From Narthecium ossifragum (taxonomy: Eukaryota > Streptophyta > Magnoliopsida > Dioscoreales > Nartheciaceae), in the NCBI GenBank assembly GCA_963920575.1, contig OY986970.1, positions 23,877,274 to 23,941,273 of the forward strand: a DNA stretch of 64,000 nucleotides, in the 5' to 3' direction. The position numbers were made by a program, and so were the translations under genes. This document shows positions 36,729-47,711 of the stretch, piece after piece. Position 1 is the first letter of the stretch, and each line of letters begins with the position of its first letter. The notes below the pieces were generated by a model. It worked only from the letters and a program-made list of their open reading frames with translations, ran no database searches and was not told the DNA's origin.

Positions 36729-37259
36729 ATGTCGGGAGCTCGGGGCCGACCTTCGGTTGATAGTCGGGGTGGGGCACGACTTGGTCGACCCGCCCGACCA
36801 GACAGGGTAGCACCTGTCAGGGAGGTCAGAGCTAGAGGGACTGAGCCATCACCAGCGACGGCTTCGGTCGCACGGAAGGAGACCCTTCTCGCCGAGGAGG
36901 GGGTTCTCGCTCCGGTCGACGCGCGGACCGCTGTAGTGGTCTTGCTGGAATTTCAGCAATATGCCACCCGGTTCACGCACTTGGTCCATTTTGCGGGGGC
37001 AGTGGCAGCAGATCCAGTGGCCAGGGCACGGCAGTTTGAGTGGGGTCTTCGTCCAGAGATCAGACGCCAGACGAGTTCCCACCGCTTTCAGACGCACTCA
37101 GCAATTCTGAACTGCGCCTTGGTAGTGGAGGCGCAGTTGCGAGACGAGAGGTGCCGGGCAGTTCCACCGGCATCCTCTACCAGTGCACCGCAGAGACCCC
37201 AGTTCAGAGGGGGATACGGCGGAGGGCACCAGCGGTCGCAGCGCCTGCAGCAGTTCTAA
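36729..37259 (+). pseudogene. gag: gypsy-B Gag, internally shortened
   Basis: Starts MSGARGRPSVDSRGG, an Arg/Gly-rich N-terminus usual for Tekay Gag. Only a short part of the Gag core remains (about residues 60-130), far less than normal, so an internal deletion is likely. The C-terminal basic region ends at TAA 37257 (FQA expected, CAA to TAA). The zinc knuckle CFSCGQLGHYRRDC follows in the same frame at about 37368. Confidence 0.8.
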
Positions 37260-37265
37260 GCACAG

Positions 37266-39310
37266 TTGCCGAGTTCGCCAGGCCAGTTTCTCCTGACGGC
37301 CGGGCCGTCTGGGCAGGCTCCGTCAGGGGGAGGCCAGGGTCAGCAGCCTGATAACGCGTCAGTCACGTGCTTCTCGTGCGGGCAGCTGGGACACTACCGT
37401 AGGGACTGCCACTTGCGAGGAGCGCGGGACGCTGTGCCGCAGGGGAGTCAAGGCGGAGGGTCCAGTGCTTGGCAGGGGAGCAGTGGCGGGACCGGATCAG
37501 GGGCAGGACCAGGCCGCTCCAGGGGTGGAGGCGGCCAGCGGGGGCGTGTGTTTGCTCTTCCGGTGCGCGAGCAGCCGGACACCGTTCAGCTTTACCAGCC
37601 GTACCAGCAGCCGCAGCAGTACCAGAAGGCAGTGGCAGAGCCATCCGTGCTCAAAGGGTTGGAGACGAGTTGGCTAGAGGTGGCACAGTCTGTAGACTCA
37701 CCGATCAGCGGCACAGTCAGGGTAGACCGGGTCTACCGATCTTGTTCTTTGGAGGTTGGAGGCCTCCGTGTCTGTCTAGACCTGCGGGTGCTAGACATGA
37801 CAGGCTTCGATGTGATACTCGGTATTGACTGGTTGTCAGCATACCGAGCTATCATCTACTGTGGTCGCCGGAGGGTGGTCGCTTGGACACCCGATGGGAC
37901 ACAGTTTGTTTTGTTGGGGGATCGGTTCTTAGCCGATTCCTTTGCTTGTGGTGTGGGGAGACGTCGTAGCGAGCTCTCATCCTTGTTGTCCAGTCTGTCC
38001 CTGTTCGGTTCTGACGGAGTGCAGCAGAGCAGTTTTCCCAGGATCGTGTGCGACTACACCGACGTGTTTCCCGAGGTGTTACCAGGGCTTCCACCGCCCA
38101 GAGATGTCGATTTTGAGATCGACCTAGTACCAAGTACCGCACCGATCTCTCTCCCAGCTTTCAGGATGGCACCAGCAGAGCAGAGTGAGTTGAGGACTCA
38201 GCTAGACGAGCTTACCAGCAGAGGCTTCATCCGTCCCAGCATGTCTCCTTGGGGGGGCGCCAGTGTTGTTCGCAAAGAAGAAGGATGGTACCCTTCGACT
38301 TTGCATAGACTACAGGCGACTCAACAGAGTGACGGTGAAGAACAGGTATCCGATGCCGCGGATCGATGATCTGTTTGACCAGCTTCGAGGATCTTCAGTG
38401 TTCTCGAAGATCGACCTCCGCACCGGCTACCACCAGTTGAGGGTTCGGGATTGCGACATCCCGAAGACGGCATTCCGGACTCGGTACGGCCTGTATGAGT
38501 TCGTGGTGATGCCTTTTGGCCTGACGAACGCACCAGCAGCGTTCATGGATCTCATGCAGAGGATCTTCCGGCCCTTCCTAGACGAGTTCGTGGTGGTGTT
38601 CGTCGACGACATTCTAATCTACTCCCGGTTAGTGGCGGAGCACGAGCGACACTTGGTGACAGTGTTGCAGCTACTTAGGGAGCATCGGCTTTATGCCAAG
38701 GCTTCCAAGTGCGAGTTCTGCCTCGCACAGGTGGGATTCCTTGGACACGTGGTGTCAGCAACAGGGATCTCAGTTGACCCGGCCAAGGTCGAGGCAGTGG
38801 TACAGTGGCAGAGACCGATGACAGTGTTCGAAGTCCGTAGCTTCTTAGGCCTGGCGGGTTACTACATGCGGTTCGTGCGGGACTTCTCCAGAGTTGCCGG
38901 ACCGTTGACCAGACTGACACAGAAGGTCGTCCCGTTCGTGTGGGATGATGCTTGTGAGCGAGCCTTCGTGGAGCTGAGGACCAGGTTGACCAGTGCACCG
39001 GTGCTGATCGTCCTCGAGCGAGGCGTTGGTTACAGTGTCTACTGCGATGCCAGCGGTGAGGGTTTGGGGTGTGTCCTCATGCAGGAGGGCCACGTAGTTT
39101 GCTATGGTTCTCGTCAGCTGAAGAACCATGAGAGGAATTACCCGACCCATGACTTGGAGCTTGCAGCGGTGGTCTTCAACCTGAAGACCTGGCGTCACTA
39201 CCTCTATGGCGAGAAGTTTTCTGTCTTCTCGGACCATAAGAGCTTGAGGCACGTTTTCACCCAACGTGACCTCAACCTGAGGCAGCGACGCTGGATGGAG
39301 CTACTGGAGG
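37266..39310 (+). pseudogene. pol: gypsy-B Pol: zinc knuckle, protease remnant, RT, RNase H
   Basis: The frame continues from Gag. The protease DTGA/DSGA active-site segment is missing; only the flanking LDMTGFDVILGIDWLSAYRA remains (about 37790-37850). An extra G in the G-run near 38250 shifts the frame; RT then reads from 38263: [32 protein letters not shown], catalytic FVDD (about 38600). RNase H follows ([27 protein letters not shown]). The frame is cut at 39310 within RWMELLE by a solo LTR. Confidence 0.9.
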
Positions 39311-41783
39311 TGTGAGGACCTGTCCCTCTACCCCTGTGGCTCACTGTGGACCGCAAGGGCAATTTGGTAAATTGCGCCTTGTTGGTTTGTTTCACACCCG
39401 CGTGTGCACACACTGGCCCTGTCTGTGTTCGTGTTTGTTTAGAATGGCTAGGTGAACCCGAGATCGGAAGATCTGAGCTTGGGCTTGTGTTTTAGCCCAA
39501 GTTTGCCTTTCTGAGTAAAGGAGATCGATCTGGATGGCTAGGGAGATCGATCTGGAATTTGCAAAGAAGATCGATCTGGAATTTGCAAAGAAGATCGATC
39601 TGGATTTCAAGGAGATCGATCTCGATTGCAAAGGAGATCGATCTCGATTGCAAAGGAGATCGATCTCACATGCCTTGGAGATCGATCATGCTCGAGTCGG
39701 TGGGTTTTCTCTTTCGCGAGGGCGGCCGTCGGCCGTAGCTCTCCCCTGTCAGGGAGGGAAGACTTCCCCTCCCTTTCCCCCAGCTTTTTCCCCTCTTTCC
39801 CGGCTTTCCCTTCCCCCTTTCCCCTCTTTTCTTCCCCTCCTCTTCCTCCCTTCTCCTTCTCTTCTCCTTCCTTCCTTCTCTCTTTCCCGCGGTGCTCTGT
39901 TTCTTCCCTTTACCGCCGGCGAGCTTCTTTCCCTCCGTTCTCCCTCCTCCGGCCACCAAATTGGGTGTTCTTTGGCTCGTTGGATTCGTGACAACGAGAG
40001 GAAGGCTCCTGGTGTGATTTGGCAGCTTGTTGGCGATCAAATCGTGGGGAATCAGCCGAGGAAAGCGCAGCTAGGTAGGGTTATACCTACTGTGTTCTTT
40101 TCGGGTTTTCTTGAGTTCTAGCCGTTGGATCTTGTTGATCCTTGCTTTGTTGGGTTCCTTATACCTGTTAGAATAACTGATTTAAGTTTCATGTTAATCA
40201 GTTGTGATTTGTGTAGGTTTTATGTAAGATTAGTCTCGGATTTCTGGTTTTCTGCTGTTCTTGGGAAACAGCCGGCTTGCGGCGGGTTTTTCGGCCGGCG
40301 AGTACATGATCTTGGCTTTTGATAAACATAAGAGTTGTACATCTACTTGTTAGCTTTCCATTCCATCTTGTTTAGTATTTTTCCGATTTGTCTACGATTT
40401 CTTATGATTTGTTTTCTGGAGGGCTGCGTTGCAGAAATTAAAGGGTAAGTTGGTTTAATCAGCGACTTTTGATTAATGTTTCCCGTTAATCCAACCGTTG
40501 GATGTTTATAAATTTTGGATATGATGATCCTGGTATATACACCTACTGCTGACTAAGTTGGATCTTGAATCCGACGTCGTTTGGACGTCGGATTGACGGG
40601 ATCAATTAGCCCCTAAGTAGAGGCTTTGGGTGTTTTCGAATATAATATTATATTTCGGAATATAATATTATATTGTGTTTTGTTCATCTTCGTTTTTGGG
40701 GTTGCTTCCCGTTGCAGGAGTCTGCGGTCGACGGTCGTGGTACCGTCGTAATGCCGGGACCCGCTGCGGATCGGCTGGCAGCGGTTGGTGGTACCGCTGC
40801 ATCGATCCAGTAGACTTATATGATGCTTGACATACTGTTGCATGCCTTTCTTATTATCTGTGTATGTCATAGCATGCATTGTTGTTTGTGCATTAGTTTC
40901 ATTGGTTAGGGCGTGGGTGATCCTTGGGTCGCCGTCCCGAGGCTGGAAGCTCGGACTTAGCCCTAGGACCGGGGTTGGGTAGTTTGGACCCGGTTTGAAT
41001 TGTGGTGTCCAGTCGAATCTTATGATAGGCTTAGAGGACTGCTACACCTGAAGCTTGATGATTGTAGAGGTCGTGTCGGCCTCAAGCCAGGTGTTGAGGA
41101 TGCCACCGGTGACGGGTCTTTTTCTTTGGGCAGTGTCCGTTCCTGCCAGTAGGGGCATCAGTGTGGGCCCATGGCGAGTTGGGTGACCACAGCTGGAACC
41201 CTGCGACAATAGGCGTATCCAGGATGGGCCCAGTCCGTTGGGGTGACCATGGTTGGATATGCCTAGAGATCACCGGTGAATGGTAATGGGACCATTATAG
41301 CTCACTCGAGCCTGGCTTGAGGGCGACACTGTTGCGTTTCCCTCTTCCTTCTGTGTGGCGTAGTGTAGATCCCTACTGAGCTTAGTGCTCACACCTACCC
41401 GGGGCAGCGTTTTGCAGGTGCAGGCGTCAGTTCCTCTTCTGTGGCCCCTACCGGGCAGTTGGTCGGCGGTGCGGCGGCGCCTGGTGGACTTTGAGAGGTG
41501 GTGATCGTTTACAGCTTTTACCCTTTTGGTTAGTTAGTCTCCTACGGGAGTAATGTTGTATTTGGATCTTCCCCTCTCCGAGGTTTTGTATATTAAACAT
41601 TTTAAGTTTTTAATCTAAGGTTCGAGGTTTTGCTAATTAATATTGTTTTATTGAGGGTGTTTTGGTGAATTGCTAGGGAGACCAATAGGTTAAAGGGAAC
41701 CCTCGTCGTTCTTTTTCCGCGTTGGTTAGGTTCCGGTTCGCGTCGCCCGGCCCGGTTGGGCTTTCGCGGGTCGGGGCGCGACA
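39311..41783 (+). mobile_element. solo LTR of the Tekay family inside gypsy-B pol
   Basis: 2473 bp, TGTGAGGACCTGTCCC to GGGGCGCGACA, with a perfect 5-bp TSD GGAGG (39306-39310 and 41784-41788). The pol frame resumes exactly after the TSD. It differs from the host element's LTRs by an array of about eight AGATCGATC motifs spaced 21-24 bp (39521-39688). A solo LTR implies insertion of a full sister element followed by LTR-LTR recombination. Confidence 0.95.
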
Positions 41784-43401
41784 GGAGGACTACGACTTCG
41801 AGTTGCATTACCATCCTGGTAAGGCAAACGTCGTAGCAGACGCGCTGAGCAGACAGGTGAGAGACACCATAGCAGCAGTTGCAGGGTTGTCAGCGCGGCA
41901 GTGGCAGGCTCTAGAGACGGCAGGTCAGTTGGGGCTCGAGTTTGAGGATCGGGGATCCAGCAGCTTCCTCTACGCAGTGCAGAGTATGCCAGCAGTTCTA
42001 GCCAGAGTGTTGGAGGCACAGCACAGTGACCCAGAGCTCGAGGAGTTACGCACAGCAGCGGGCACAGAGGGCGCAGACGGAGACTGGATAGTATCGCCAG
42101 ACGGAGGGCTACGGTTCCGAGGCAGAGTAGCGGTTCCAGCAAATCCAGTTCTTCGAGACGACGTCCTACGAGAGTTCCACCACTCTCGCTTTGCAGTTCA
42201 TCCCGGCGGCACCAAGATGTACCAGGATCTTCGGCGACAGTTCTGGTGGCGCGGGATGAAGAGGGCAGTAACGGAGTTCGTATCGCGCTGCCTTACCTGT
42301 CAGAAGGTCAAGGCAGAGCACCAGCGGACTCCGGGGTTACTTCAGCCGCTTCCACTAGCTGAGTGGAAGTGGGAGCACATCACGATGGACTTCCGGACCG
42401 GGCTACCGAGATCTCCTAGGGGGAATGACGCGATTTGGGTCATCGTTGATCGATTGACCAAATCAGCGCACTTCCTGCCTATGCGGGTGACAGACTCGAC
42501 GGACAGGTTGGGTAGCTTGTACGTCAGAGAGGTGGTGAGACTACACGGAGTTCCAGTTTCTATCGTGTCAGACCGTGACCCCAGGTTCACCAGCAGGTTC
42601 TGGCGCGACTTTCAGGAGGCAGTTGGCACACTCCTGACCTTCAGTACGGCTTTCCATCCGCAGACAGACGGACAGTCAGAGCGGACTATCCAGATCTTGG
42701 AGGGCATGCTGAGAGCATGTGTCCTCGACGCAGGAGGCAGCTAGGAGGAGCACGTTCCCTTGGTGGAGTTCGCCTACAACAACAGCTACCAGTCCAGTCT
42801 TGGAGTAGCACCTTTCGAGGCGTTGTACGGTAGGCCGTGTCGTTCCCTAGTGTGCTGGACGGAGGTTGGAGAGGCTTCACTCACCAGTCCAGACATCGTC
42901 AGGCGGTGGTCAGAGAGGTTAGTGCAGATCATGCAGAGGCTTCTGACGGCTCAGAGCCGGCAGAAGAGTTATGCAGATCAGAGGCGACGACCGTTGGAGT
43001 TTGCAGTCGGCGACCGAGTATTCTTGCGAGTATCGCCGTACAGAGGTTCTGTCAGGTTTGGCAGAGGTGGTAAGTTGGTGCCAAGGTTTGTCGGGACGTC
43101 CAAGATCCTAGAGAGCGTCTGCGAGGTAGCTTACCGCCTGGATCTTCCTCATCACATGTCTGTTGTGCACCCGACTTTCCATGTGTCGATGCTGAGAAAG
43201 TATCATCCAGACCCGTCTCATGTCATCAGGGTGGATGACATTGAGCTTGAGGCAGACGCGAGCTTTGTTGTGCAGCCGGTTCGGGTACTTGACCAGAGGG
43301 ATCAGGTCTTGCGGGGCAAGACGATTCCCTTGGTCAAGGTACTGTGGAGGCACAGAGGCACCGAGGAGATCACTTGGGAGCGCGAGGCGCGCATGCGGTA
43401 G
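41784..43401 (+). pseudogene. pol: gypsy-B Pol: integrase and chromodomain
   Basis: Resumes DYDFELHYHPGKANVVADAL. The integrase zinc domain (HHSRFAVHPGGTKM..CLTCQK) and core (MDFRTGLP, IVSDRDPRF, GQSERTIQ with the catalytic D, D and E) are intact. TAG at 42742 replaces the Trp of GSWEEHVPLVEF. The C-terminal part has VHPTFHVSMLRKY, and the chromodomain (LRGKTIPLVKVLWRHRG, ITWEREARMR) ends at 43401. Confidence 0.92.
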
Positions 43402-45876
43402 GAGTGTCCGCAGTTGCTTTCTTCTCGAGGTACTTCTTGTCCTGTCTGCTAGTGTAGCTGTTTTGTTGTTCCGAGCCCTACCCTTATCGAATCTCGGGAC
43501 AAGATTTCCTTTAAGGGTATTAGGATGTGAGAACCTGTCCCTCTACCCATGTGGCTCGTTGTAGACCGCAAGGGCAATTTGGTAAATTGCGCCTTGTTGG
43601 TCTGTTTCACACCCGCGTGTGCACACACTGGCCTTGTTTGTGTTAGCGTTTGTTTAGAATGGCTAGGTGGACCCGGGATCGGAAGATCCTAGCTCGGGCG
43701 CGCGGAAGCTTGCCTTTGGGCAGCTGACGACCCTCGAGCGATCGATCGCTCCTTGGAGCGATCGATCGGACTCGCGTCGGTGGCTTTTCTGCTTCGCGAG
43801 GACGGCCGCCATTGGCCGTCGCTCTCTCATGTCAGAGGGGGGAGGACTTTCCCTCCCCTCCCCTCACTTTTTCACCCTTCCCCTGGCTTTCCCCTTCCCC
43901 TTTCCCTCCTTTTTCTTCCCCTTCTCTTCCTCCTTCTCCTCCTTTCTTCTTCCTTCTTCTTTCTTCTCCCGAGAGCCCTGTTTTTCCCCTATTTTCGGCA
44001 GCCATCTTCCTCACCTCCGTTCTCCCTCCTCCGACCATCATTTTCGGTGTTTTAAGGCTCGTTGGATCCGTGACAACGAGAGGAAGATCCCTGAAGTGGT
44101 TTGGAAGCTTGTTGGTGATCAACTCTCGGGGAATCAACCGAGGAAAGCGCTATTAGGTAGGGTTATACCTACTGTGTTGTTTCGGGTTGTTCTCTAGATC
44201 TAGCCGTTGGATCTTGTTGATACTTATTTTGTTGGATTCCTTATGCCTATTAGAATTACTGATATAAGTTTCATGTTATTTCGTTGAGATTTGAGTAGGT
44301 CTTATGCATGATTAAGCTCGGATTTCTGGTTTTCTGCTGTTCCTGAAGAACAGCTGGCTTGCGGCGAGTTTTTCGGCCGGTGTGTACATGATCTTGGTTT
44401 TTGATAAACATAAGAGTTGTAGATCTCTTCGTTATCTTTCCATTCCATCTTATTTCGTAATTGTCCGATTTTTCGACGATTTGTTATGAATTGTTTGCTG
44501 GAGAGCTGCGTTGCAGCAATTAAATTGGTAAGTGAGTTGATTAGTGGTTTTGATTTGTATTTTCCCGTTAATCCAACCATTGGATGATTATGAATTTTGG
44601 ATATGTTGATCCTGGTATATACACCTACTGAGGGTTAAGTTGGATCTTGAATCCGACGTCGGTTGGACATTGGATTGATGGGATCAATTAGCCTCTAAGT
44701 AGAGGTTTTGGGTGTTTGAATATAATATTATATTTGAGAATATAATATTATATTGTTACTGTTCATTCAGCGGTTTTCGAGTTTGCTTCCCGGCCAGTGT
44801 TCTTCCTGCTATCGAGTGCTGCTCCTAGGCCTCAGGGACACACGGTGGGGTTATGGGACCCCTGTATACACCCAGGTTCTACTTGAGGGCGACACTGTTG
44901 CGTTTCCCTCTTCCTTCTGTGTGTCGTAGTATAGATCCCTACTGAGCTTAGTGCTCACACCTACCCGGGCTGCGTTTTGCAGGTGCAGGCGTCAGTTCTT
45001 CCTCTGTGGCCCCTACCGGGCAGTTGGTCGGCGGTACGGCGGCGCCTGGTGGACTTTGAGAGGTGGCGATATTTACTGCTTTTACCCTTTTGCTAGTTAG
45101 TCTCCTACGGGAGTGATGTTGTATTCGAATCTTCCCCTCTCCGAGGATATATATATTAACACTTGAGTTTTAAATCTGTGGTTCGAGGTTATGCTAATTA
45201 TTATTGTTTTAAGGGTTAATATCATTTCGGTACCCTCTAGTTTCACGAATTATCAATTTGGTCCCCATATTTTAAAACGTATCAAAACGGAGTCTATAGT
45301 TACCAAACTTTTCAATTTGGTACAAGTATGGTAACGCCATTTGCTGATTTAACGCCAAACCGGCTAGTGACCGGCTAGTGACCGGTTTTGCACGATTTTG
45401 ACCAGTTATTGGTCAATTTTGACCGGTTTGGCGTTAAATCAGCCTCCCCTCCCCTCCCGACGCTCTGCCTCCCGGCCCTCCACTCAGACCTCCTCCTCTC
45501 CGGCTCCCTCGAGGGCCGAGACCTCCTCCTCTCCAGCTCCCTTGAGGGCCGAGACCTCCTCCTTTCCGGCTCTCCCCACGCCCGTGTGGCATCCCCTCCT
45601 TCTCCCCCGAGCTCTCTCTCGAACTCCTCTCCTCGATCGCGCCGGCAGCCGCCGCCTCTCTCTCGAACTCCTCTCTCATCCTTCCCTCCCGGCACTCCGG
45701 CCTCACCTCCTGGAGCTCCGGCCTAGCGAACCATCTCTCTTCCTTGGACTCCCGAGCTATCGAGCTCTCTTTCTCTCAAATCCGAGCTGCAACCCATCTC
45801 TCTCTCGCCATCGATCACGCCAGCAGCAACCCATCTCTCTCCCTCGGACTCCCTCGTTCAACCAGTGGCGGTCCTT

Positions 45877-46033
45877 CCTTGTTGGGGACGGTGTCGTAGG
45901 GGTAGACGGCGAGGCCGGGGCCGAGCTCGTTGGTGGAGGTGTGGGGGGAGGAGCATTGCCAGCCGGAGACGTAGATGGTGTCGAGGTGCTTGGCCATCAT
46001 TGTCACATGGACGGGGTCGAGCGCGCCAAAGGT
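45877..46033 (-). pseudogene. ICL (fragment): captured isocitrate lyase fragment
   Basis: The minus strand reads [40 protein letters not shown] and DTVPNK. This is the well-conserved isocitrate lyase segment following the N-terminus (glyoxylate cycle, glyoxysome). Only about 50 codons; downstream the reading turns to unrelated sequence. No catalytic region, so no enzyme can be made. Confidence 0.85.
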
Positions 46034-46112
46034 TCATCGCCCACCATGGGGTTCCCCACGAACAGCGTCCGCCCCGACCCCGGCGGGTGCTCTCTCTCTC
46101 CCCACCGCTGCA

Positions 46113-46434
46113 GCCGAAGCTGATCACCATGGCGGAGCAGGACATGAGCCACGTGGGGGACTTCCTGGGGAGGTTCGTCGAGGCCTTACATTATTACTCG
46201 GCGGTGTTCGACGCGCTGGGGGATGACGCCGAGGGGAGGGCGGGGGCGGAGGAGGAGTGGTGGCACGCGGTGGAGAGGCAGCTGCTGGGGACGGAGATCA
46301 AGAACATCGTGGCGGTGGGCGGGCCGAAGCGGACGGGGGAGGTGAAGGTGGAGGTGTGGGGGGAGGAGCTCAAGAAGGGCGGGTTCGGGAAGACGTCGCT
46401 AGACGGGAGCGTAGCCGCCCAGGCGAAGCTCCTG
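46113..46434 (+). pseudogene. SCR-like (fragment): captured GRAS-domain fragment, SCARECROW-like
   Basis: The plus strand reads [72 protein letters not shown] and [13 protein letters not shown]. This matches the order of the VHIID-PFYRE-SAW part of SCARECROW-type GRAS transcription factors. About 105 codons in one frame, without the start, leucine repeats or terminal SAW motif. Confidence 0.85.
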
Positions 46435-46902
46435 CCCCGACCCCGGCAGGTGCTCTATGTCTCCCTCCTCTCTCTCTCTCTCCTACGTCAGCGAAAGTCA
46501 AACCAGTATCCTACGTCAGCGTATATCTCTCTCTTCCTACCTTCCTACGTCAGCGAAAGTCAAAATTTACAAAATCAGTCAAAATTGAGTAAATTGAGTA
46601 TCGTGGCCGGTTTGACGTTAAATCAGGCAAACGGCGTTACCATAATTGCACTAAATTGAAAAGTTTGGTAACTATAGACCCCATTTTGATACGTTTTAAA
46701 ATATGGGGACCAAATTGATAATTCGTGAAACTAGAGGGTACCGAAATGATATTAACCCTTGTTTTAATTGAGGGTGTTTTGGTGAATTGCTAGGGAGACC
46801 AATAGGTTAGATGGAACCCTCGCCAGCTTTATTTTCCGCGTTTTGTAGGTTCCGGTTCGTGTCGCCCGGCCCGGTTGGGCTTTCGCGGGTCGGGGCGCGA
46901 CA

Positions 46903-47711
46903 ATATACTTAATATCGAGGGTGAATCATGTGATATCAACTTGCCATTTTATGAAGCTTTTCATGAGAATATTTTGGATTTTAATAATGATTCATGTGAG
47001 ATTATGTTGCCGGTATATGAAAGTTTTTATAATGACATATCTAACTTTGAGAAGGAGGATTCTTATGATATTGATTTACCGGTTCATGAAGTTTTTTATG
47101 AGGATCTATCTAATCTTGATGCATATGTTGAGGAAATTTCATATAAAAATAACATGCCGGTTTTTGACGTGTTGGATGGTGATGATGCTTTGCTTTGTTT
47201 AAATGATCATGAGGACTCTAGTGATATTGTCTATAGGACATCTCAATTTAAGCTTCTACTAGTCATGTCATCCACACTAGTTGAACATTCTGAGAGGTTA
47301 GACCTTATTTTGATTAGAGAGCATGCTCATTTTCATCGAAACTTCATCAAAGATCTTATAAAGACCTCTCATCATTCTAGTACTTTGTTTGCTAAGGACC
47401 TTTCCTTTTTCTTTGATGAAACATGTTTGCATGACTTTACTCTTATTCGGACCATGTATTTCTTTACTTTAAATCATCGGCCGCCAAAAGACTACTTGAT
47501 GATGACTCCATTTATTGAAATCCAAGGCTTGAAAGACGACAATTGGCCAATGCCTAAAGCTTATAATGAATTATTTGCCATGAATCCTCCTTTCTTCTTT
47601 GATAAATCGTGTTTGCACGTCTTCTCTATGCTTCAATCCATGTATTTCTTCACCTTGAACCATCGGCCACCTAAATTCGGTTTTGATCTATATAGCATAG
47701 TGTCAGGCTAG
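46903..47711 (+). pseudogene. gypsy-A ORF of unknown function, second part
   Basis: Continues the frame of 33310-34184 once the nested element is removed (right flank ATAT, one base shorter than the left CATAT). It opens with degenerate repeats of about 22-28 residues: SCDINLPFYEAFHENI, SCEIMLPVYESFYNDI, SYDIDLPVHEVFYEDL, NNMPVFDVLD. Two copies of a second module follow: FFFDETCLHDF..MYFFTLNHRPPK and FFFDKSCLHVF..MYFFTLNHRPPK. It stops at 47709-47711. The modular repetition points to a real, maintained protein in the family. Function not recognised. Confidence 0.6.

Larger units (their letters stand above)
45213..46758. mobile_element. gene-capturing MULE (Pack-MULE-2) with isocitrate lyase and GRAS fragments
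   Basis: Long inverted repeats (left GGGTTAATATCATTTCGG, right its complement ending GATATTAACCC) with a perfect 9-bp TSD TTGTTTTAA (45204-45212 and 46759-46767). No transposase. The GC-rich interior has tandem repeats around 45500-45590 and two recognisable host-gene pieces in opposite orientations. It is inserted in the 3' LTR of gypsy-B, so it is among the youngest layers of the nest. Confidence 0.95.
34185..46902 (+). mobile_element. Tekay/Del-type Ty3/gypsy chromovirus (gypsy-B), nested in gypsy-A
   Basis: The 5' LTR (34185-36526) and 3' LTR (43526-46902, itself interrupted) start TGTGAG(G/A)ACCTGTCCC and end GGTCGGGGCGCGACA. Flanks are CATAT on the left and ATAT on the right, an imperfect TSD. 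The primer site is the initiator-Met type. Gag, RT, RNase H, integrase and a chromodomain are recognisable, but the element is dead: Gag shortened, protease active site lost, a +1 frameshift, a solo LTR in pol, and a stop in integrase. The start regions of the two LTRs differ at about 2%. Confidence 0.93.
43526..46902 (+). repeat. 3' LTR of gypsy-B, internally deleted and interrupted by a MULE
   Basis: Without the MULE at 45213-46758 it is about 1820 bp against 2342 bp for the 5' LTR. The main deletion is at about 44793, where TTGCTTCCCGG joins CCAGTGTT; about 440 bp present in the 5' LTR (about 35525-35967) is absent. A shorter deletion lies near 43740. Confidence 0.88.

Noticed and set aside
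45398..46123. 241-codon and 264-codon ORFs in Pack-MULE-2 as genes
   Set aside because: Their readings are Ser/Pro/Arg low complexity or antisense to the isocitrate lyase fragment. Only the SCR-like part of the second (46113-46434) is meaningful, and that is a captured fragment.
34180..46907. A perfect 5-bp TSD for gypsy-B
   Set aside because: The flanks are CATAT and ATATA; only ATAT matches, so I report an imperfect TSD and rely on frame continuity of the host ORF.
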